Translations under genes and position numbers: made by a program
Part shown: positions 12,426-23,069 of the stretch, in pieces
Layout: each line of letters starts with the position of its first letter
How positions within the stretch are numbered: the stretch's first letter is position 1
DNA from: Mesotaenium endlicherianum
Taxonomy: Eukaryota; Streptophyta; Zygnematophyceae; Zygnematales; Mesotaeniaceae
Assembly (NCBI GenBank): GCA_009602735.1
Contig: WELA01013420.1
Span: 385,653-449,652, forward strand
Direction: 5' to 3'
DNA: 64,000 nt
Notes under the pieces: model-generated
The model's database searches: none
The model's input: the letters and a program-made list of their open reading frames with translations, nothing else
Told to the model about the DNA's origin: nothing

Positions 12426-13143
12426 TGTAATGAATCAGTATATTAGTGGATATAATATTCATTTAAATCTAATAGTTAATTGAGTTCAGCCTGCTGAACT
12501 TTAGTTAATAATCAGTCTGCTGGACTTTACATAATTATCAGTTTAATGACTCAGCCGAAAGCAACAGGCTGAAGTCAACTTAAGTCAGCTTGCTGACACA
12601 TTCTTTGACAGCCAGCTAACTTCCGTGCTCGGTAGCAGCGAACTGCCTTGATATGCATCTAAGTGCGATATGCTAGATGAATGGCCAGATGACATCCCCA
12701 TGATGGATGGTATTCGGGATGATGGGAGATGGCGGTGGATTTGGTTAACCGAGGTCCTACCAACGTGGTTAACTCCCGGGTAGGCGGTGCCATCGCACTG
12801 ACCGTTGAACAGTAAACTCATTCCATGTACATATGCTAGGCATTGCTCTCGAGTTCGGCATTCGGAAACGAGGCCAACTCTCTTGTACAGCTTACTGAGA
12901 GAGATCTGAATCCAAGGCGAGAAGCCATTGATACGCACTGTCTTCTAACCTTGCTTATGTATGAGTTTACTGATTTGCATCATTGATGCTAGTTTACTCG
13001 CATTTGACTTACGAGTATTATTCCCTGCTAGTGTATTGTCCTTTGCCGTTTAACTAGTTAACGGAAATACCATAAAGATTACTTGCTGATATAAAGATCT
13101 TTATTAATTGTTAATCGCCTATTTGGTAAGTCGATTCATTTCA
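12426..13143 (+). repeat. 5' LTR of A2
   Basis: 718 bp, TGTAATGAATC...GATTCATTTCA. The first 200 bp hold a cluster of near-palindromic CAGC/GCTG motifs (GTTCAGCCTGCTGAAC, AGTCAGCTTGCTGAC, CAGCCAGCTGAC-like). A TATA-like TATAAAG lies at 13090-13096, only about 50 bp from the LTR end, which implies a short R-U5. Confidence 0.97.
13090..13096 (+). promoter_or_regulatory. TATA-like box in the A2 5' LTR
   Basis: The sequence TATAAAG sits in AT-rich DNA at the 3' side of the LTR and is the best candidate core promoter for the genomic transcript. This is position-based inference; no start site was measured. Confidence 0.4.
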
Positions 13144-13144
13144 G

Positions 13145-13156
13145 TGGTATCGGAGC
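13145..13156 (+). other. Primer-binding site of A2
   Basis: TGGTATCGGAGC begins one base after the LTR. It differs at one base from TGGTATCAGAGC, the common plant primer-binding site complementary to the initiator tRNA-Met 3' end. The same 12-mer follows the family-B LTRs. Confidence 0.85.
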
Positions 13157-13177
13157 AGTTATCACAGTCTTCTTTGT

Positions 13178-14656
13178 ATGGTAAGGACAAGGTCTCAAAC
13201 TAGCAACTCCCGAGACATGGAGAACCAGGATAACGAGAATGTCGAAAACCAGGCGGAAAGCCATGTAGCGGGAAACCGTACCTATTCGGAAGCAGTAGCG
13301 GATACTGCAGCTAGGGAGGCTGCAGATGAGGCAGCTGCTATTGCCTCAGTCGCAGCTCAGCAAGCTGAGGAGGAGATAGCCAGACTAGAAGCTGAACAAG
13401 TAGCAAAGGCCGCTGAAGATATACAAAGGAGGGAAGGACAGCCAGCTGACGAGCGCACTGTTGAAGAACTTATGGCATCAAGGGCCAATGTTCTGAACCC
13501 ACCTCCTGCCGTACAACTCAATGTACCCCTAGGTCAAATACGTGACCGGCTGAATGCGGCAGGAATTGCTGCTGCAGGAGCAAGAGGGATTGTTGAGGAC
13601 ACTACTCAGCGAGTAGATGCCAATGCTGCTGCTGCATTTGCTAATCTACCACCCCAAAATGTAGACTTGGGAGCATTGTTCGTTCAGATGCAGTCGCAAA
13701 TGGCGACCATGTATCAGTCCCAGCAGGAGGACAAAAGAATCATAATGTCCCTACTCCGGGACAGAGACCAACTGGGGTCTCACACCACTAGTGGTGGTGG
13801 CCGAGGGCCTAGTAAGCCCAAGCCGAAACCTCCCCAGGACTATGATCCTGAGGGAAACAGAAAATATTACCTGATCAAGTTTCTCGCGGATGTTGAGCAG
13901 TGGCTGGAGAACTACCCAGAACTGCAAGATTACGAGAAGGTCAGGCACACCGGTGCGCTACTGAAAGGCAGTGCCGCAGACTGGTGGCTTTACTGGAAGG
14001 AAGAGCGTAAGGCTCGGCAACTCGGTGACCCTACGTGGGTAGAGTTTGTCGAGAAGTTGCATGAGAAGTTTGATGTCATCAACCAGCAGGAGAAAGCTAT
14101 CTATGCGATGATCTCCCTGACACTGAAGCAGACCACTTCAGTTGCTGAGTTTGCTCAAAAGTTCCAAGAGAACATGATGAAGCAGCCTGATTTGCCAGAA
14201 CGGTATAGGATAGCATACTTCAGGTATGGCTTGAAATCCGAGGTCTCTGGTCATTTTGCTGAGAAAAAGTATGAGAAACTGGCTGACTTGATCCAGGATG
14301 CTGACGCCTGGGATCAGCAGCAGTTCAATCACAAGCGCCAGAGTAACGCTTTGGTGTCTAAGATTGTCAAAAAGCCCCACGGTTCCTACAATGCAGTTGA
14401 AGGAGACCAGGCTGAGGATAATCAGGGTGATGAATATGAGTATGAGTACAATGCTATTCAGTCTAGAGGTAGAGGTGGTCCCTCTCGAGGTGGCTATGGA
14501 AGGGGTGGTGGTAGGACTAAGCCGAGACCAGCCTCAGCAAAATCTACTTGCTACCATTGTCAGCAGAAAGGCCACTACAGAGAACAGTGTCCGGTCAAGC
14601 ACCTGCCTAAGGTCGAGAGAAAAGACCAGCCTTTAAAAGACAGCAACAGTCAGTAA
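13178..14656 (+). CDS. gag: A2 Gag polyprotein, 492 aa
   Basis: This is the structural protein of the retrotransposon particle. The N-terminal ~110 residues are Ala/Glu-rich and likely helical. A retrotransposon-gag capsid-like region covers about residues 225-380, with an [12 protein letters not shown] motif and a [16 protein letters not shown] stretch. A Gly/Arg-rich linker and one CCHC zinc knuckle ([14 protein letters not shown], about residues 460-473) follow, for RNA binding. Pol lies downstream in a different frame, as is common in Ty3 elements. The ATG at 13178 is the first after the primer-binding site. Confidence 0.95.
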   Translation: MVRTRSQTSNSRDMENQDNENVENQAESHVAGNRTYSEAVADTAAREAADEAAAIASVAAQQAEEEIARLEAEQVAKAAEDIQRREGQPADERTVEELMASRANVLNPPPAVQLNVPLGQIRDRLNAAGIAAAGARGIVEDTTQRVDANAAAAFANLPPQNVDLGALFVQMQSQMATMYQSQQEDKRIIMSLLRDRDQLGSHTTSGGGRGPSKPKPKPPQDYDPEGNRKYYLIKFLADVEQWLENYPELQDYEKVRHTGALLKGSAADWWLYWKEERKARQLGDPTWVEFVEKLHEKFDVINQQEKAIYAMISLTLKQTTSVAEFAQKFQENMMKQPDLPERYRIAYFRYGLKSEVSGHFAEKKYEKLADLIQDADAWDQQQFNHKRQSNALVSKIVKKPHGSYNAVEGDQAEDNQGDEYEYEYNAIQSRGRGGPSRGGYGRGGGRTKPRPASAKSTCYHCQQKGHYREQCPVKHLPKVERKDQPLKDSNSQ

Positions 14657-14724
14657 TCCAGTCTACTGACTGTGAGGATGCTAGAGATAGTGAGTCGTCA
14701 CTAGCTGCCCTCGTAGCAGGTATT

Positions 14725-17700
14725 ATGGGTCCTGCTGAACTGGATTCACTATGCATGCCTGACAACCAGATAAAGGAGACCATCAGCAATATAGACGTCC
14801 AGAGAGTGCACACTCTGGATGCTCTTGTTCCACCTGATGTCCAACATTTCTTTGCTACGTCAGGAGAACAATGCGAAAGTCAGGAAAAGACAGTCCCCCC
14901 TATCCTACTGCATTGCATGATTGCAGGTAGGAAGGTGAGGGCATTTGTTGACGGAGGGGCGTCACATACTTTTATCCACAAGGACTTAGTTAAGCGGCTA
15001 AGGCTGCCTACTGTCACCCAAGGGAATAGAAAAATATTCCTTGGAGATGCCTCAAGTATCCCGGGAGGAGTTATAACCAAGCCTATTGAGGTCCAGTTAG
15101 GTTCTGGCATTGCAGTTCTAACTGAAACGCTTACATTTGAGGTACTCAACACTGGCTTTTATGATCTCGTGCTAGGCAGGTCCTGGCTTAATAGACATCA
15201 AGCTGAAGTGTGTTGGAGCAGAGGTACAGTTAAAGTGAGAGGAGCCAGTGATGGGCAGACTGACTTGGCACCCACCAGTGCTCTTCCTCTTGTCCTGTGT
15301 GGATGGCAAATGAAGGAAAAGAAGAGGCTTCCAGAAGGATGCAAGTTGCTGAATGCAATGGAGTTCGTCAAAAGCTGGAACCAGAAGGAAGACAGAATGT
15401 TCTGTCTGCTGCTAAGAGAGGTACCTCCTCAACCTGAAGAAGTGGTTGAGAAAAAGGTACACCCTCCGGAACACCCTACTGCTGCAAACATTGTTGCTCA
15501 GTACACGGATGTGTTTAATATGCCTCCAGGACTACCCCCTAAGCGGGAAGTAGATCATAGGATTGATTTATTACCTGGTAGCCAGCCACCCTGGCAACGC
15601 ACGTATGGCTTGTCTTATTTGGAGAGTGAGGAGTTGAAAACACAGATTGCAGAGCTGGAGGAAAATGGTTACATTTCTCCCAGTAAATCACCGTACGGCG
15701 CACCTATCCTATTTGTTAAGAAAAAGGATGGCAGTATGCGGATGTGTGTGGATTACAGAGCCCTGAACAGAATTACAGTAAAGAACAAGTATGCTTTACC
15801 CAGAATCGAGGACTTGCTTGATACCCTGTCTGGCGCTAAGGTGTTCAGTAAGATAGATCTCAAGAGTGGTTATCATCAAATCAGAATTGCTGAGGGGGAT
15901 GAACACAAGACTGCTTTCCGCACACGTTATGGACACTATGAGTTCAACGTGATGCCATTTGGACTGACTAATGCTCCTGCTACCTTTATGGGTGCTATGA
16001 ATGACATTTTCAGACCTTATTTGGATAAGTTTGTGCAAGTTTTCCTGGATGATATTTTAATTTTCTCTAAAGATGAAGCTCAGCACACTGAACACTTAAA
16101 GAAAGTGCTGGACACTCTGCGGAAAAATCACTTGTATGCTAAAATGAGCAAGTGTGATTTCTTTAAGGAAAGTATTGAATTCTTAGGCCACGTTGTCAGT
16201 AAAGAGGGCATCAGTGTGGATCCTAAGAAAGTCCAGACCATAAGGGACTGGCCAGTACCACAGTCTGTCTCTGAAGTTAGATCCTTCCTCGGGTTGGCTA
16301 ACTACTATAGGAGATTTATTGAGAATTATTCCACAAAGGCCAGTAAACTGACTGACCTTACTAAGAAAGACATCGGGTATGTGTGGGGGGAAGAGCAGCA
16401 GGCTGCCTTCCAGACCCTTAAAGATGCCCTTTGTTCTGCCCCAGTGCTAGCCGTGTATGACCCCAGCAAACCGGTGCAGGTGGTTACTGATGCCTCTGAT
16501 TTTGCCATGGGTGCTATTTTGTTGCAGCCTGCTGACAAAACCACAAAGGATGGTAAGGTACGGCAGGAGTGGCATCCTGTGTTGTATGAGTCTATGAAAT
16601 TTAATCCAGCGGAGATTAATTACTCAGTGCATGATAAAGAGCTGCTAGCTATCATTCATGTACTCAAACAGTGGAGAGCATACTTACATGGTAAAGCTTT
16701 TAAGGTGATTACAGATCATCTAGCTCTGACCCACTTTCAGAAGAAGTCCAAGCTGTCGAGGAGGGAGAACCGCTGGAGCCAGATGCTGGAGCAGTTCCAA
16801 GTCCAGATCGACTACAAACCAGGGAAGTTGAATCCTGCTGATGCACTCTCTAGAAGACCTGACTTGCAAGAAAGGAACTTTAGTCAGCATACTGTAGATA
16901 AAGTCCTGTGTGCACTCACTTCACTAAAGGTGAAAAAGTCCTTCCTTGAACAACTTAGGAAAGCCTACCTTTCTGACCCAACATTTGAGCCCAGCCCCAC
17001 TACTGGTGTGTGTCGTGCTACTGCACTCGGGTATAAGCTCAAGGGAGGGGTCTGGGTGACTGAAACCACTTCAGGCAGGCTGAAGCTGGTCATTCCTAAT
17101 AATTTGGAAATAAGGTCTCTCTTACTGAGTCAAGCTCATGACAGTCTCCTGGGTGGACATTTGGGGCAGGCCAAAACTGTTGGCAAACTGGCAAAACATT
17201 ATCATTGGGAGGGGTTACCCCGGGAGGTCTTGAAATATGTCAAGTCCTGTGACCAGTGTCAGAGAAATAAGTCTCGGCACACACCACCCGGAGGTCTCTT
17301 GCAACCGCAACCCATCCCAGCTGGACGCTGGGAAACTATATCCATGGACTGGGTGGTCTCACTACCAAGAACTGCCAACGGGCATGATTCAATACTGGTA
17401 GTCGTAGATAAACTGACAAAGATGGTCATTTTTGTCCCCACAACTGTCAAAGTGACTGCACTCGAAACAGCGAGACAGTTTTACAACCATGTAGTATGCC
17501 AACATGGGCTCCCTTCTAATATCATCTCAGACAGAGACTCAAAATTCACCTCTAAGTTCTGGAGAGCTTTAATGGGGTTAATGGGAGTCAAACAGCTGCT
17601 CAGCACAGCAAACCACCCTCAGACTGATGGGCAGACTGAAAGAACTAACCGAGTTCTGCAGGAGGTGCTGAGAGCATATATTAACCAAAAACAAGATAAT

Positions 17701-18441
17701 TGGGATGACCTGTTGCCTCAAATTCAGTTTGCGGTCAACAGTGCGGTGCACGCGTCAACGGGCAAAACTCCTTTTGAACTCAGCCTGGGTAGAGTCCCTA
17801 AGTCTCCTCTAGATGTGCTAGGGGAATCTTTAACTCACCCTGAAGGGATTGACAACCCGGTCTCCCTCCAGTTAACTCAGGAGTTTGCTGACACCCTGTC
17901 AGAAGTCCAACGAAACTTGCACACGGCCCAAGAAAACCAACAAAAATACGCTAATCAACACCGTCGGGAACTGACATTTTCCAAGGGGGATTTAGTCAAA
18001 CTGCATTCTCAGCACCTGTACCTCCCTGGTGTGGTCAAGAAAAAGCTTGGCCCTGTCTGGGTCGGTCCATATTCGGTGGTCCGTCGTGTCGGTCAGAATG
18101 CTTACAAACTGAACATGTCAGCTGAATACAAGGGGCACCCGGTCTTTAATGTCTCCTTCCTGGAACCGTACATCAAAGGTGATACACTGTTCACAGGTCG
18201 GTTCCCTGTCCAACCGGGACCGGTCCCCGCTGTCCGGGACGGCGACCCTGAGGAATATGAGGTCGATGAGATTTTAGACGCTCGCTCGGTCCGTCGATCG
18301 TCTAAATATGTCATGAAATACCTCATTCGATGGAAGGGTTACGATGCCTCTGGGGACACTTGGGAGTTTAAGGACCACTTGACCAATGCCAAAGGGGCGT
18401 TGACACGGTTCCACCTTCGGGCCGCTGGAGTCCCTCCATAA
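14725..18441 (+). CDS. pol: A2 Pol polyprotein with chromodomain, 1238 aa
   Basis: Domains in order: aspartic protease ([12 protein letters not shown], Asp near residue 76), reverse transcriptase ([16 protein letters not shown] near residue 440), RNase H ([14 protein letters not shown] near residue 587), integrase with its HHCC finger ([14 protein letters not shown], about 800-850) and DDE core ([18 protein letters not shown]), then a chromodomain (about 1174-1232: [28 protein letters not shown]). It copies the RNA genome and inserts the cDNA; chromodomains in this family are thought to guide integration to particular chromatin. The exact N-terminus after protein processing is not known. Confidence 0.97.
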   Translation: MGPAELDSLCMPDNQIKETISNIDVQRVHTLDALVPPDVQHFFATSGEQCESQEKTVPPILLHCMIAGRKVRAFVDGGASHTFIHKDLVKRLRLPTVTQGNRKIFLGDASSIPGGVITKPIEVQLGSGIAVLTETLTFEVLNTGFYDLVLGRSWLNRHQAEVCWSRGTVKVRGASDGQTDLAPTSALPLVLCGWQMKEKKRLPEGCKLLNAMEFVKSWNQKEDRMFCLLLREVPPQPEEVVEKKVHPPEHPTAANIVAQYTDVFNMPPGLPPKREVDHRIDLLPGSQPPWQRTYGLSYLESEELKTQIAELEENGYISPSKSPYGAPILFVKKKDGSMRMCVDYRALNRITVKNKYALPRIEDLLDTLSGAKVFSKIDLKSGYHQIRIAEGDEHKTAFRTRYGHYEFNVMPFGLTNAPATFMGAMNDIFRPYLDKFVQVFLDDILIFSKDEAQHTEHLKKVLDTLRKNHLYAKMSKCDFFKESIEFLGHVVSKEGISVDPKKVQTIRDWPVPQSVSEVRSFLGLANYYRRFIENYSTKASKLTDLTKKDIGYVWGEEQQAAFQTLKDALCSAPVLAVYDPSKPVQVVTDASDFAMGAILLQPADKTTKDGKVRQEWHPVLYESMKFNPAEINYSVHDKELLAIIHVLKQWRAYLHGKAFKVITDHLALTHFQKKSKLSRRENRWSQMLEQFQVQIDYKPGKLNPADALSRRPDLQERNFSQHTVDKVLCALTSLKVKKSFLEQLRKAYLSDPTFEPSPTTGVCRATALGYKLKGGVWVTETTSGRLKLVIPNNLEIRSLLLSQAHDSLLGGHLGQAKTVGKLAKHYHWEGLPREVLKYVKSCDQCQRNKSRHTPPGGLLQPQPIPAGRWETISMDWVVSLPRTANGHDSILVVVDKLTKMVIFVPTTVKVTALETARQFYNHVVCQHGLPSNIISDRDSKFTSKFWRALMGLMGVKQLLSTANHPQTDGQTERTNRVLQEVLRAYINQKQDNWDDLLPQIQFAVNSAVHASTGKTPFELSLGRVPKSPLDVLGESLTHPEGIDNPVSLQLTQEFADTLSEVQRNLHTAQENQQKYANQHRRELTFSKGDLVKLHSQHLYLPGVVKKKLGPVWVGPYSVVRRVGQNAYKLNMSAEYKGHPVFNVSFLEPYIKGDTLFTGRFPVQPGPVPAVRDGDPEEYEVDEILDARSVRRSSKYVMKYLIRWKGYDASGDTWEFKDHLTNAKGALTRFHLRAAGVPP

Positions 18442-18708
18442 CTGTCATTTCAGTTGACACGGGAAGGTGACAGGCGGTCCTGTCTCCATTTAAGTTGGAG
18501 GGGAAAATATATGACAGTTAGTGAGCGAGAGCGATAAAAACACACTCATACGTTTATGTGTAGCGCATCGCAACTACGTCAACTTTTAGCAATCATCCTG
18601 TAAGGTAAACAGCAGCGAAGCCACTATACTAAATACTAACATACTTCCTGCAATCCCTATGACAAAGGTCCATATCCTACTAACTTGTGCCCTGGTTACA
18701 TGTGCAGG

Positions 18709-20385
18709 ATGGCGCCCACCACACAAAAGGAGGACAGAAAGCGCAAGGCAGAAGAAGCCAGGAGGACAATGGAGCAATACCAGAAGGAGCTGGCGGCGAC
18801 GTCCCTCACCAGGAGAGAACAAGAAAGGGTCCGCAAACAACAAGAGGCGGCAGAAGAGGCACAGAGGAAGAAGGATCAGGAAGCGGAAAACCTCAGGAAG
18901 GCTGAGGAGGAGAGACAGAAGAAACAGCAAGAAGAAGCGGCAGCGGCAGAAGAGGAGAAAAGAAAAAAGATTGAAGCGGACAGACAGAAGAGCTTGGCCA
19001 CTTACAGGTATACTGTGGTGGGTGGCCAAAACTTCGATAACCTGAAGGAAGCATTGCTGGCAGCCCAGGAGATCAACAGGCTGGAACAGACAACACTGCT
19101 ACAGAAGGAAGGAGCTACAGCACTGGACAGGTACATCGAGACACACACCGGCGTGGTCCTTTACGAAGATTATGCTAAGATGGTGGGCTATACAGCAGAG
19201 CAGGCCCGGTATCTCGCAGATGATTCAGAGGACAAGCCGGTCCCCATACCGGGAATAGTGGGAGATCAGAGACTCATCCGGATGGTGAGCATGCGGCCCG
19301 ATAGCTTTAAGGATACGGTATTCTACCTCACACTCCTGCCAGCTTACAATGAAGTTGAGAGAAGGAGCTGGGAGTACTTGGCCAGGGAAGCAGGACAGCA
19401 GATGTTCTCTCCCCACTGGTTCCCGTGTAAACTGAGGAAGGCTGAGCACGGACCCCAGTACTACCAGCAGCCAACAGACTGGAGGTGGATGACCGTCACA
19501 AATAAGAAGCAGGAGTGTGACCGAGCCCAACCGGATGACTTCCACTATGGCCTAGACGGCTATCTCATCCTACCACCTCACATTGCCCCTTGGGACCCCA
19601 GGCTGAATGGATGCCTGAGCAATATGAATGCAGAGACCAAGGAACATAGGAGGAGGGGAAGAGACTACTTCTCTAAGGGAAAGCATGCCTTTGTCAAATG
19701 GGCAAAGAATGCAGGCCGGATAGATATCAGTAGGCTGAAGGCCAAGCAACCTCCAGCGCGCCCTAAGAAAGGGAGGTCGGTAGACTACTCCATGTCTACT
19801 AGGGAGCAGGACGACTTAGTGGACGAGACCCCTACTCTCTCCGAGGAGGAGGATGAGGAGGCTGAGGAAGAAGAACAGGGCAGAGGAGAAGCATCAGCAG
19901 CAGGTACTCAGGATACCCAGGGACAGGTAGGGGCGCTTCTTAAAGAACCACGATCAGGTGTTTGGAATGTGATCCCCGTTATGGCGACTACTGGACCCCG
20001 CGCTCGCTCCCACAGCCCACCTGCCCAAGCAGGGGAAGAAGCTGATCTGACTGTATTGGGCAGCAGACACAGGCAGAAATCCCCAGAGGACAGGGGTGCC
20101 AGAAGAGGGACACGCGGGTGGGCCAGAGGTATGCCAGCCTCCCCCTCCGCTCAGGGGCATGTACCTCTAGCCAATGTATTTCAGCATCCTACTGGAATGC
20201 CTGTCTATGTGGGCATCAACACCCAAGTGGTTGAAGAGCAGGCTACCATCCTTCGTTCTCCTCGAGGTCCAACTTTAGAGCAAACCGGGTTCTTTAGAAG
20301 GCCAGCTGACAGACCTAGAGGGCTGTCCAGATCTAGGTCCAGATCTCCGTCCCCTGATCCTGAAGCCCCAGGAACCACCCCTTAA
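18709..20385 (+). CDS. A2 ORF3: coiled-coil protein of unknown function between pol and 3' LTR
   Basis: About 558 residues. Residues 1-100 are a charged Glu/Lys/Gln/Ala coiled coil. A globular middle (about 100-350) includes YRYTVVGGQNFDNL, AKMVGYTAEQARYL and WRWMTV. An acidic stretch (EEEDEEAEEEEQ) and an Arg/Ser/Pro-rich tail ending in an RSRSRSPSPDPE-like block follow. No signal peptide or membrane segment is evident, so a classical envelope protein is unlikely. The ATG at 18709 is preceded by TGTGCAG|G, resembling a 3' splice site, and the other two copies have the same arrangement, which suggests expression from a spliced RNA. Homologues are present in A1 and A3. No family was recognised; the tail could bind RNA or chromatin. 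Confidence 0.85.
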   Translation: MAPTTQKEDRKRKAEEARRTMEQYQKELAATSLTRREQERVRKQQEAAEEAQRKKDQEAENLRKAEEERQKKQQEEAAAAEEEKRKKIEADRQKSLATYRYTVVGGQNFDNLKEALLAAQEINRLEQTTLLQKEGATALDRYIETHTGVVLYEDYAKMVGYTAEQARYLADDSEDKPVPIPGIVGDQRLIRMVSMRPDSFKDTVFYLTLLPAYNEVERRSWEYLAREAGQQMFSPHWFPCKLRKAEHGPQYYQQPTDWRWMTVTNKKQECDRAQPDDFHYGLDGYLILPPHIAPWDPRLNGCLSNMNAETKEHRRRGRDYFSKGKHAFVKWAKNAGRIDISRLKAKQPPARPKKGRSVDYSMSTREQDDLVDETPTLSEEEDEEAEEEEQGRGEASAAGTQDTQGQVGALLKEPRSGVWNVIPVMATTGPRARSHSPPAQAGEEADLTVLGSRHRQKSPEDRGARRGTRGWARGMPASPSAQGHVPLANVFQHPTGMPVYVGINTQVVEEQATILRSPRGPTLEQTGFFRRPADRPRGLSRSRSRSPSPDPEAPGTTP

Positions 20386-20490
20386 GGTGACAGGCTGAAA
20401 AGATAGTCAGTAAGGGAGGCTGGTCAGGGTCAGTTTCTTTATTTAAAGCTTTTGCAGTTTAATGTTGTCGAGGCGACAACAAGTTAAGTT

Positions 20491-20497
20491 GGAGGGA
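20491..20497 (+). other. Polypurine tract of A2
   Basis: GGAGGGA, within AAGTTGGAGGGAT, directly before the 3' LTR. A1 has the same sequence at the same place. It is the presumed primer site for plus-strand DNA synthesis. Confidence 0.7.
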
Positions 20498-20498
20498 T

Positions 20499-21217
20499 TG
20501 TAATGAATCAGTATATTAGTGGATATAATATTCATTTAAATCTAATAGTTAATTAAGTTCAGCCTGCTGAACTCTAGTTAACAATCAGTCTGCTGGACTT
20601 TACATAATTATCAGTTTAATGACTCAGCCGAAAGCAGCAGGCTGAAGTCAACTTAAGTCAGCTTGCTGACACATTCTTTGACAGCCAGCTGACTTCCGTG
20701 CTCGGTAGCAGCGAACTGCCTTGATATGCATCTAAGTACGACCTACTAGATAAATGGCCAGATGACATCCCCATGATGGATGGCGATTCGGGATGATGGG
20801 AGATGGCGGTGGATTTGGTTAACCGAGGTCCTACCAACGTGGTTAACTCCCGGGTAGGCGGTGCCATCGCACTGACCGTTGAACAGTAAACTCATTCCAT
20901 GTACATATGCTAGGCATTGCTCTCGAGTTCGGCATTCGGAAACGAGGCCAACTCTCTTGTACAGCTTACTGAGAGAGATCTGAATCCAAGGCGAGAAGCC
21001 ATTGATACGCACTGTCTTCTAACCTTGCTTATGTATGAGTTTACTGATTTGCATTATTGATGCTAGTTTACTCTCATTTGACTTACGAGTATTATTCACT
21101 GCTAGTGTATTGTCCTTTGCCGTTAAACAGTTAACGGAAAGTACCATAAAGATTACTTGCTGATATGAAGATCTTTATTAATTGTTAATCGCCTATTTGG
21201 TAAGTCGATTCATTTCA
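20499..21217 (+). repeat. 3' LTR of A2
   Basis: 719 bp, same ends as the 5' LTR and about 97% identical to it by eye. It is followed directly by the GGTGT target duplication and the resumed B1 pol sequence. Confidence 0.97.
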
Positions 21218-21769
21218 GGTGTTCATCATAGTCATGAAAGTTGCTGGCGCGTTGGTGAGTCCGAATGGCAGGACCAGGAATCCAAAATGTCCATATCTTG
21301 TCTTGAATGCCGTCTTCTCTATGTCAGGTTTGGCGATGCAAATCTGGTGGTAGCCGCTTCTCAAGTCCACCTTCGTGAAGTACTTGGCTCCAATCAGCCG
21401 GTCCAGGAGTTCGTTCATGCGCGGCAGCGGGTATCGATTCTTGATGGTGATCTTGTTGAGGGCGCAATAGTCCACACACATCCTCAAGGTACCATCCTTC
21501 TTTTTCACAAATAGCACCAGGGCTCCAAATGGCGACTTGCTAGGTCGAATGAAGCCATGCTCTAGTAGCTCCTTGATTTGCTTCTTGACTTCGTCTAGCT
21601 CCGTGTGTGACATCTTGAACATAGGCCGAGAGATGGGCTGGCTTCCGAGCTCCAACTCTATCTTGTGGTCTACAAATCTCTTGGGGAGTAGCCCTTGGGC
21701 AATTCCGGGGAGAATACTTCTTTATAGTCCTCCAAGACTTCGTGTATCTCCTTGGGAATGGGGCTGCCT
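21218..21769 (-). pseudogene. B1 pol, upstream part (start of reverse transcriptase)
   Basis: This continues the B1 pol on the far side of A2. It encodes the region before and including the first reverse transcriptase motifs ([25 protein letters not shown]). Similarity to B2 ends at about 21769, which is the right border of the surviving B1 element. Confidence 0.88.
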
Positions 21770-23069
21770 CACCCTGACGGTGACATGGGGAAAATTTCAT
21801 TGACAATCTGAGATGGAAATATATACGAGTCGGATCGGCCGCTGGGCGTCGAAGACAAATTTGAGCAAATGAAAATCCAACTTTTACTGTTCTATTAATT
21901 TCCACACGTCCGTTCTGGCCAAATTCTGGAGGATTTGTATCTGACAACAGCCAATTACACTTTCATGTCCGTCGTTGCTGGTGTACCTTAGTCAAGCTTC
22001 ACGAGTTGACTCGGTCCGGCGGGCCCCAAATGGAGTGCCGTTGGAGACCCTCAGTTCTGGCATATTCTGACAGCTCGTCGATCATGTCAGCATCACCTCG
22101 TCCCCGTTGGTATTTTATTTGTTATTGCCTCACATGTTCTATCCGCGAGCACGTGAGCACAACCCCATCCGGCCTTGCCCGTTGTGTCCACATCCAGGTT
22201 TGCTCGCGATGTATTGTCCTTGTCTCCAGCGATCCTTACACATGCTTTGGATTTGTTTTCACCGTGCACAGATTGCGAAAATAGTTTGCCGATAGCTGGT
22301 CACATGTCGGTTTCAAACCTCTCTGTGCAATATCACTGCCTAATCCACAATGACTACATTGCAAGACTAACGAGATGGGCTTGCTTTTGGAACCAAGTGG
22401 AATGATTGCAGTTGGCGCCAAGGCGGCAGCTTTTCAGTGACTGTGCAGCTGGAGAATTCAATTTAACTACTTGATTTGTATTTCATTCAGCCACAACAAA
22501 GTGAAACTTCATTCACTTACCAGCTGCAGAGTTCCATTCACTTGTTGAGAAGTATTTCCTTCAGCCACAACGAAGTGAGAGTTTATTTGGACCATCATGA
22601 CTGAAAATATTTTGGCTTGTGCAAAAAACATTTATTTTTAGAAGTCCTTGCATATTTGTGTACCTTGTGATGCAAAATAGTGTCATACTGCAGGGATGCA
22701 GCAATTTGTATTTCGAGAGCAGAGAAATAGTTTCATAATTCGGTTCATAGACATATATGAACCCCATGCCATATCAGCAGCCTGTCATTCAAAATGCCTC
22801 AGGAGCATTTTGATTGCAGAAGATATACTGAATATCCATTTCTCTTCATTAAATGGAAGTTTGCTTCCAACACACTGGGTGATAAACAAAGCAATGCATC
22901 TAAATTGAGCCTACCTAGCTACCTGCTGTCCACCATCCCAAGCTCCTTGCGTAGTACCTATCTGTATCCTACTATTTACCTACCACTCATCATAATACTA
23001 ATTTACAAGGCCAACACAGCTTGTTTTGTCACTGTTGGGCGTCAGAAAGTTGTTTGCTCGCATCCTGTT
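21770..23069. other. No gene recognised; short duplicated motif
   Basis: Nothing coding is convincing here. A roughly 70-bp tandem pair lies at about 22481-22590, with GTATTTCATTCAGCCACAA and GTATTTCCTTCAGCCACAA followed by CAAAGTGAAA or CGAAGTGAGA. The stretch 22900-23060 lies downstream of the minus-strand host gene and could hold its 3' end. Confidence 0.4.

Larger units (their letters stand above)
12426..21217 (+). mobile_element. Complete family-A Ty3/gypsy chromovirus A2
   Basis: This 8792-bp element is flanked by the 5-bp target duplication GGTGT (12421-12425 and 21218-21222). It inserted into B1; the uninterrupted target reads continuously in B2 near 50073. Order: 5' LTR 12426-13143, primer-binding site 13145-13156, gag 13178-14656, pol 14725-18441, extra ORF3 18709-20385, purine tract, 3' LTR 20499-21217. 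It looks whole, with all three frames open. By eye the LTRs differ at roughly 20 of 718 positions, about 3%, so it is fairly young. The chromodomain at the pol C-terminus places it among chromoviruses. Confidence 0.97.
8649..21769 (-). mobile_element. Family-B Ty3/gypsy chromovirus copy B1, split by A2
   Basis: This minus-strand element has its 3' LTR at 8649-9212, a 3' untranslated region to about 9914, and pol from about 9915 to 12425 and again from 21218 to 21769. The complete element A2 sits between the two pol pieces. Parts seen are the chromodomain, integrase, RNase H and reverse transcriptase. Similarity to B2 stops at about 21769 within the region just before reverse transcriptase, so gag, protease and the 5' LTR are missing. 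It is broken, with several breaks, and is older than A2, which inserted into it. Confidence 0.93.

Noticed and set aside
12426-13143. Family-A LTR repeats as a CRISPR-like or satellite array
   Set aside because: Copies are about 720 bp, bounded by TG...CA ends, and each is joined to a primer-binding site or polypurine tract, so they are LTRs.
18709-20385. ORF3 as an envelope glycoprotein
   Set aside because: It lies in the env position but has no signal peptide, no hydrophobic membrane segment and no Cys-rich ectodomain, and is highly charged.
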